Of a stretch of 29,839 bases of DNA, positions 25,886-29,839 are shown one piece after another (within the stretch, counting starts at the first letter, position 1; each line of letters starts with the position of its first letter). The position numbers and the translations under genes were made by a program. The stretch covers positions 1 through 29,839 of the forward strand of contig CAJUQK010000017.1 in assembly GCA_910588205.1 (NCBI GenBank), in the 5' to 3' direction. The DNA is from an uncultured Eggerthellaceae bacterium (GTDB taxonomy: Bacteria > Actinomycetota > Coriobacteriia > Coriobacteriales > Eggerthellaceae). Under the pieces are notes generated by a model. It worked only from the letters and a program-made list of their open reading frames with translations, made no database searches and was not told the origin of the DNA.

Positions 25886-27040
25886 CTATTCGAAGACGAC
25901 CAGGTCATCCCGGTGGATCAAGGGCTTCTCTGCCATGGGGGCCAAAAGGCGGTTGCGAGCCAGCTCATCAGTGGTCTTACCTCGGGCGAGCATGACCGCA
26001 TCGCTGGACGCACCCACGATGCCCCTGCCTATGACAACGCCGTCGGTATCTTTGACATCGATGATATCCCCCGCTTCGAAGCATCCATCAACCGCCTGTA
26101 CTCCCACGACGAGCAGAGAAGCACCCCGCTGCACCAAAGCCCGTTTGGCTCCCTTATCCACGCTCACCTCTCCCCGCGTCGCATCCCCGAGCGCTAGCCA
26201 GAGCTTTCGCGGGGTTATCTCATGCGGAAGGGCGGAGCAAGCGAAGAGCGTTCCTGGGCACCTGCCTTCGGCAGTCTCCGCGATATTGTCCGTTTCCTTG
26301 CCGTTCACGATGGCCATGGGTATCCCCGCCGCCATCATCACACGAGCTGCACGGATCTTCGTGACCATGCCGCCCGACCCAGCCGACGATCCTGGACCTC
26401 CTGCCGCATCCATGACCGCACGATCGATGCGCTGAACGTGAGACACCAGAGCAGCATGGGGACTGATGGTAGGATCGGCGTCATAGAGCCCTTCTATGTC
26501 GGAGAGGATGATGAGCAGCGTGGCATCAACCAAACAGGCCACCAGAGCCGCTAGGGTGTCATTGTCACCGAATCTGATCTGCTCTACGCTCACCGTGTCA
26601 TTCTCGTTGACGATGGGTACGATCCCCAGATCCAACAACCGCTCCAAAGCGTCCCGAGCGTGAAGATAGGCATCCCTGTCTGCGGTGTCGCGACGGGTGA
26701 GCAGCACGATGGAGGGGATCAGCTGGAAGGGGGCGAAGGCCTCCTCATAGGCAGCCATGAGCGCTGCTTCTCCCACCGAGGCTGCAGCTTGGAGCGTGGG
26801 CATGTCCTTCGGGCGTCGCTCCATGCCCAACCGTTCAAGCCCTGAGGCAATGGCCCCTGAGGAGACGATGACCACCTCAGCCCCTGCCTCCTTGAGCCGA
26901 GCCACCTGGCGGGCCAGCTTCCCCATCCAGATCCGGTCGATGGAGCTGTCAGAGGAAGTGATGGTGGAGGACCCTATCTTGATGACGATCCGCTGACACG
27001 TCGAGGACCCCTGGTCACCCTTGAGAGGAGAAGCGCCCAT
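25886..27040 (-). CDS. proB: Glutamate 5-kinase
   Basis: Phosphorylates glutamate with ATP, the first and feedback-controlled step of proline synthesis. The 384 residues have an amino-acid-kinase domain (about 17-275) with VIKIGSSTIT, VSSGAIASGL, NENDTVS, FGDNDTLAALVA and SDIEGLYDADP. A C-terminal PUA domain follows (about 290-370, RGEVSVDKGAKRAL...). The PUA domain places it with the long ProB form of E. coli type. The ATG follows directly on the obgE stop (TAAATG) with only a weak ribosome site (TTGGA), so translation probably depends on ribosomes leaving obgE. The N-terminus is slightly long, and a downstream start cannot be ruled out. Confidence 0.95.
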   Translation of the reverse strand: MGASPLKGDQGSSTCQRIVIKIGSSTITSSDSSIDRIWMGKLARQVARLKEAGAEVVIVSSGAIASGLERLGMERRPKDMPTLQAAASVGEAALMAAYEEAFAPFQLIPSIVLLTRRDTADRDAYLHARDALERLLDLGIVPIVNENDTVSVEQIRFGDNDTLAALVACLVDATLLIILSDIEGLYDADPTISPHAALVSHVQRIDRAVMDAAGGPGSSAGSGGMVTKIRAARVMMAAGIPMAIVNGKETDNIAETAEGRCPGTLFACSALPHEITPRKLWLALGDATRGEVSVDKGAKRALVQRGASLLVVGVQAVDGCFEAGDIIDVKDTDGVVIGRGIVGASSDAVMLARGKTTDELARNRLLAPMAEKPLIHRDDLVVFE

Positions 27041-28423
27041 TTAGATGTCCAATTCTGCGAAGATATCCGGGGCACCGTCAGCGGATTCGTAATCGAAGGC
27101 GATCTGGCAGATGCGAACCTCATCCCCATCCCGCGCTCCCGCAGCCGCCAGAGCATCGTCTACGCCCAAACGGCGCATCCGATGTTGCAGGAAGCCTACA
27201 GCCTCTTCGTTATCCCAATCGGTCTGTACCACCATGCGCTCCACCTGACGGCCAGCCACCCGCCAAGCCCCTTCGCCTTCAGGTGTGACCGTGAAAGCCG
27301 CATCCCGCTTGTTCCGCTTGAGCTCCCAGACCTGATCATAGGCCGGTTCAGCTGCATCTCTCTTCGCAGCCTCTTCTCTCAATCCGCGTACCTTCGAAGC
27401 GATGGCTGCTTTGAGCTGATCTATCCCCTGACCTGTGACAGCGCTCACCTCATAGAGCTTCGGGTCTATGGGACTCAAAGCGAACTCATCTCCTCCCGCA
27501 GCCTCAAGGGAATCCGCATGCACCCGTTCCGCCAAGGCCTGGAGGTGATCGTCATCTTCCGAGAGGGCATCCACCTTGTTCGCCACGATGATCCGAGGAC
27601 GCCAAGCGAGCTCATCGGCATAGCGGGCGAGCTCTTCGGTGATGATCTCATAATCAGACACCGGATCGCGGCTCTCGAAGCCACCGGTGACATCGATCAC
27701 ATGGACGATGAGCGCACTGCGCTCTATATGGCGAAGGAACTCATGACCCAACCCACGTCCTTCATGGGCCCCTTCGATGAGCCCCGGGACATCAGCTAAC
27801 ACGAAGCTGTCATCTCCCGAGGTGGCTACCCCCAAATTCGGGGTCAACGTGGTGAAGGGATAATCAGCGATCTTGGGCTTGGCGGCGCTCATCCGGGCTA
27901 TCAGGCTCGATTTCCCCACGCTGGGCATGCCCACCAGAGCAGCGTCAGCCAGAAGCTTCATCTCAAGCTCTATCCACCCTTCTCGAGCCGGTTCTCCCAG
28001 CTCTGCGAAGGCAGGGGCCCGGCGAGTGGAAGTGACGAAATGGATGTTGCCCCGACCGCCTGCACCGCCTTCAGCCACGATCACGCGCTCTCCCTCATGA
28101 GAGAGGTCTGCGATGAGCTCTCCTGTTGTGCGATCCTCTTCAGAGTATTCCCGCACCTGCGTCCCCACAGGCACTTTGAGGATGAGGTCCTCCCCGCGGC
28201 TCCCATGCATCTTCGACCCCTTGCCATGGGTGCCCCGAGTGGCCTTGAAATGATGCTTGAAGCGGAAATCTATCAGCGATGACTTCTGAGCATCGGCCAC
28301 CAACACCACATTGCCGCCGTGCCCGCCGTCTCCTCCGTCAGGACCGCCTTTGGGCACATGGGCCTCCCGACGGAAGGACATGCATCCCGCTCCGCCATCG
28401 CCGCCTTTGACGTGGATATGCAC
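27041..28423 (-). CDS. obgE: Obg family GTPase (ObgE/CgtA)
   Basis: GTPase that acts late in 50S assembly and in growth control. The Obg fold (VKGGDGGAGCMSFRREAHVPKGGPDGGDGG region, shown in parts) is glycine-rich. The G domain starts near 160 with GMPSVGKSSL, then DYPFTTLTPNLG, DVPGLIEGA and NKVD, followed by a C-terminal OCT domain. The end given is the first conventional start, GTG at 28423. However, the family N-terminus continues upstream in frame as FIDKV, and the only ribosome site (TAAGGAG) is seven bases before an ATC codon at 28438-28436. Initiation at ATC, giving 465 residues, is therefore likely. The GTG is 22 bases from the ribosome site and would lose the first beta strand. Confidence 0.95.
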   Translation of the reverse strand: MHIHVKGGDGGAGCMSFRREAHVPKGGPDGGDGGHGGNVVLVADAQKSSLIDFRFKHHFKATRGTHGKGSKMHGSRGEDLILKVPVGTQVREYSEEDRTTGELIADLSHEGERVIVAEGGAGGRGNIHFVTSTRRAPAFAELGEPAREGWIELEMKLLADAALVGMPSVGKSSLIARMSAAKPKIADYPFTTLTPNLGVATSGDDSFVLADVPGLIEGAHEGRGLGHEFLRHIERSALIVHVIDVTGGFESRDPVSDYEIITEELARYADELAWRPRIIVANKVDALSEDDDHLQALAERVHADSLEAAGGDEFALSPIDPKLYEVSAVTGQGIDQLKAAIASKVRGLREEAAKRDAAEPAYDQVWELKRNKRDAAFTVTPEGEGAWRVAGRQVERMVVQTDWDNEEAVGFLQHRMRRLGVDDALAAAGARDGDEVRICQIAFDYESADGAPDIFAELDI

Positions 28424-28447
28424 CTTGTCGATGAAGATGATGAAGCT

Positions 28448-28479
28448 CCTTAAAGAAAAAGCCCTCTTCCGAGGGCTTC
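28448..28479 (-). terminator. Intrinsic terminator between rpmA and obgE
   Basis: On the minus strand AAGCCCTC pairs with GAGGGCTT (28471-28478 and 28459-28466) around a GGAA tetraloop, and TTTTTCTTT follows. It is a good Rho-independent terminator after rplU-rpmA. The obgE ribosome site begins at the very end of the T-run, leaving no room for a promoter in between. Expression of obgE must then come from readthrough or from a promoter inside rpmA. Confidence 0.85.
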
Positions 28480-28497
28480 GCCATTACCTATGACCTA

Positions 28498-28528
28498 CCT
28501 GAGGTCCAAGCTAGGCTTGGACCTCAGG
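28498..28528. repeat. 14-bp perfect hairpin on the rpmA stop codon
   Basis: CCTGAGGTCCAAGC (28498-28511) and GCTTGGACCTCAGG (28515-28528) are perfect complements separated by three bases. The structure spans the last codons of rpmA, and its stop codon TAG sits at the apex. No T-run follows. It could stabilise the 3' end of the rplU-rpmA message or slow ribosomes at termination; the real terminator lies about 20 bp further on. Confidence 0.8.
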
Positions 28529-28768
28529 GATGACGTGCACCTTGCGCTTGTCACCACGCGTGTACTTCAGGACACCGTCGCACAGAGCGAACAGGGTATC
28601 GTCGCTCCCGCGACCCACATTGTCACCCGGGTGGAAATGAGTGCCGCGCTGACGAACGATGACATTGCCCGTCTTGACCTTCTGACCTGCGAACATCTTG
28701 CAGCCCAAACGCTTAGCATGGGAATCACGGCCATTCCGAGTGGATCCGAGGCCTTTCTTGTGTGCCAT
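28511..28768 (-). CDS. rpmA: 50S ribosomal protein bL27
   Basis: Component of the large subunit near the peptidyl-transferase centre. The 85 residues start MAHKKGLGSTRNGRDS, so the N-terminal tail that reaches the active site is present from the initiator, without the cleaved leader found in many Firmicutes. The core GQKVKTGNVIVRQRGTHFHPG is typical. The ATG has GGAGGT eight bases upstream and is 19 bases after the rplU stop. rplU-rpmA-obgE is a near-universal order. Its 3' end is embedded in a strong hairpin. Confidence 0.97.
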   Translation of the reverse strand: MAHKKGLGSTRNGRDSHAKRLGCKMFAGQKVKTGNVIVRQRGTHFHPGDNVGRGSDDTLFALCDGVLKYTRGDKRKVHVIPEVQA

Positions 28769-28787
28769 CTGTCATACCTCCGTGATG

Positions 28788-29282
28788 CTATTCGGTCTTC
28801 TCAGCAGCCGTATCAGCTGCCTTATCTGCGGTCTTCTCAGCAGCCTTCTTGGGAGCTGCCTTCTTTGCTGCAGGCTTCTTCTCCGCCTTGGCAGCGGTTT
28901 CCTTCTCAGCCTTGGCAGCCTTAGCGCCAGCTTCCTTCTTGGAAGCCGCCTTCTTCGCAGGCTCCTTGTACTTCTCAGAGCCGATCTGGACGATCTGGAT
29001 GCGGGTGAGATTCTGCCTGTGACCGCGCTTGCGCTTGTAGTTCTTACGCTTCTTGAACTTGAAGACGATGACCTTCTTGTCCTTGAACTGCTCCACTACA
29101 ACGGCCTGCACCTTGGTCTTGGCGGCTTCTTCGGCCTTGACCTGCACGTCCTTACCATCAACCACGCAGATGGCCTGAAGCTCTACCGTATCACCCACCT
29201 CAGCAGGGATCTTCTCGATGTTCAGCTTGTCCCCGAGGGCGACCTTGTACTGCTTGCCGCCTGTCTTCACGATCGCATACAT
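28788..29282 (-). CDS. rplU: 50S ribosomal protein bL21 with Lys/Ala-rich tail
   Basis: Binds 23S rRNA in the large subunit. Residues 1-103 are an ordinary bL21: MYAIVKTGGKQYKV, then FKFKKRKNYKRKRGHRQ and TRIQIVQI. They are followed by about 60 residues of Lys, Ala and Glu in short repeats of the AAKAEK / PAAKKA kind, reaching 164 residues against the usual 100-105. The tail looks disordered and resembles nucleic-acid-binding tails; similar extensions occur on ribosomal proteins of some actinobacteria. The ATG has AAGGAG nine bases upstream. The gene follows a clear promoter and heads rplU-rpmA. Confidence 0.96.
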   Translation of the reverse strand: MYAIVKTGGKQYKVALGDKLNIEKIPAEVGDTVELQAICVVDGKDVQVKAEEAAKTKVQAVVVEQFKDKKVIVFKFKKRKNYKRKRGHRQNLTRIQIVQIGSEKYKEPAKKAASKKEAGAKAAKAEKETAAKAEKKPAAKKAAPKKAAEKTADKAADTAAEKTE

Positions 29283-29442
29283 TGATGTTTACTCCTTGAA
29301 AGTGTCTAAACGCAAGGCGTTATCCTACCAATGGGCCGCGTCTGCGTCAACAGGTCATCTGTCCCAAAGAGCGATTTTTCCCGAACGGAGGCTCCGAGGG
29401 GCAGGGCGGTGCACCTCCATCCGGGAACCGGAGCCATGCTGA
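29283..29442. other. Intergenic region polA/rplU
   Basis: This 160-bp gap holds the rplU promoter and leader on its left. Near polA the minus strand has a 7-bp repeat, GGCTCCG...CGGAGCC, with a long loop and no following T-run, so a polA terminator is only possible. The plus-strand run GATTTTT has no gene before it to terminate. No leader motif for autoregulation by bL21 was recognised with confidence. Confidence 0.4.
29322..29350 (-). promoter_or_regulatory. Sigma-A-type promoter of rplU-rpmA
   Basis: The minus strand reads TTGACG (29345-29350), then 17 bases, then TAGGAT (29322-29327), a good match to housekeeping sigma-factor boxes. The start of transcription would lie near 29315, about 33 nt before the rplU ATG. 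A small AACGC/GCGTT inverted repeat overlaps this point and could be part of a short leader structure. Confidence 0.65.
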
Positions 29443-29839
29443 TCAGTGGGCTTCGGCCCAATTCGGCGCCCAGCGCACATCCACCATCAGGGGCACCTCA
29501 AGATCCACGATGCTCTCCATGACCTCCTTGACCATGGTCGCGAGCGCATCCACTTCATCCTGCGCTGCGGAGAAATCCAATTCGTCATGGACCTGCAAGA
29601 TCATGGAAGAAGCGAAACCGCTCTCTCTCAGGCGCCTCTCCACCTCCACCATGGCCATCTTGATGATATCTGCCGCTGCCCCCTGCATGGGATGGTTCAT
29701 AGCCGTACGCTCTCCCTGAGCGCGCACATTGCGGTTGGAGGACTTGAGCTCTGGAATGCGTCGCTTGCGGCCGAACATGGTCTCGGCATACCCCGTCTTC
29801 GCCGCCTCTTCCACGATGCCGTCCAGGAATGCCCGTACT
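29443..29839 (-). CDS. polA: DNA polymerase I, C-terminal fragment (cut by window edge)
   Basis: The 3' end of a family A DNA polymerase, open at the right edge. About 131 residues are visible. They cover the end of the polymerase domain: TGYAETMFGRKRRIPELKSSN, the NHPMQGAAADIIKMAM helix, and motif C as LQVHDELDF with its metal-binding Asp, ending VRWAPNWAEAH. This matches the C-terminus of E. coli Pol I closely. The enzyme fills gaps in repair and removes RNA primers. The 5' part, including any exonuclease domains, lies outside the window. The gene ends 160 bp before rplU. Confidence 0.95.
   Translation of the reverse strand, partial: VRAFLDGIVEEAAKTGYAETMFGRKRRIPELKSSNRNVRAQGERTAMNHPMQGAAADIIKMAMVEVERRLRESGFASSMILQVHDELDFSAAQDEVDALATMVKEVMESIVDLEVPLMVDVRWAPNWAEAH

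Noticed and set aside
29370..29385. Plus-strand T-run near a GC-rich stem between polA and rplU
   Set aside because: No plus-strand gene leads into it, and the T-run is on the wrong side for polA.

Overview
The window looks like a chromosomal, gene-dense housekeeping segment of a high-GC Gram-positive bacterium, most probably an actinobacterium of class Coriobacteriia. Support for this is indirect: moderately high GC with strong AGGAGG-type ribosome sites, an actinobacterial-looking RF2 around its GGQ loop, a split two-subunit transketolase, and a large P-loop regulator ending in a winged-helix + BTAD module. Genus is not assigned. No rRNA, tRNA, CRISPR, IS element or prophage gene was seen. 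All protein genes but one lie on the minus strand.

Layout, right to left (direction of transcription). 29839-28460: 3' end of polA, then rplU-rpmA with a good sigma-A-type promoter, closed by a 14-bp hairpin on the rpmA stop codon and an intrinsic terminator. 28440-22922: obgE-proB-proA-nadD-yqeK-rsfS, tightly packed (GTPase/ribosome assembly, proline synthesis, NAD synthesis, Ap4A hydrolysis, ribosome silencing). 22670-20088: an 860-residue STAND/BTAD regulator. 19965-16104: secA-prfB, overlapping. 16002-15640: the only plus-strand gene, a small NifX/NifB-like protein with its own terminator. 15450-13634: split transketolase. 13572-8402: ftsE-ftsX-ctpA-rnr (division ABC module, S41 protease-like protein, RNase R). 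8283-7720: efp. 7603-1426: one long overlapping operon, carboxyltransferase::AccB fusion-accC-asp23-nusB-xseB-dxs. 1280-12: amt, followed at the edge by a ribosome site for a further gene.

The efp-accB-accC-asp23-nusB-xseB-dxs order recalls the Bacillus-type efp...accB-accC-yqhY-nusB-folD-xseA-xseB-ispA...dxs cluster. Here folD, xseA and ispA are missing, and AccB is fused to a pyruvate/oxaloacetate carboxyltransferase, so the BC/BCCP pair seems recruited to C3/C4 carboxylation.

No defence-type or otherwise clearly novel system is visible. The most unusual points are changes at normally conserved sites in core proteins: an RF2 with SPT instead of SPF; a CtpA with Ala where the catalytic Ser is expected; a DXS lacking the DGH histidine; and an obgE whose expected start is an ATC codon next to a terminator tail.
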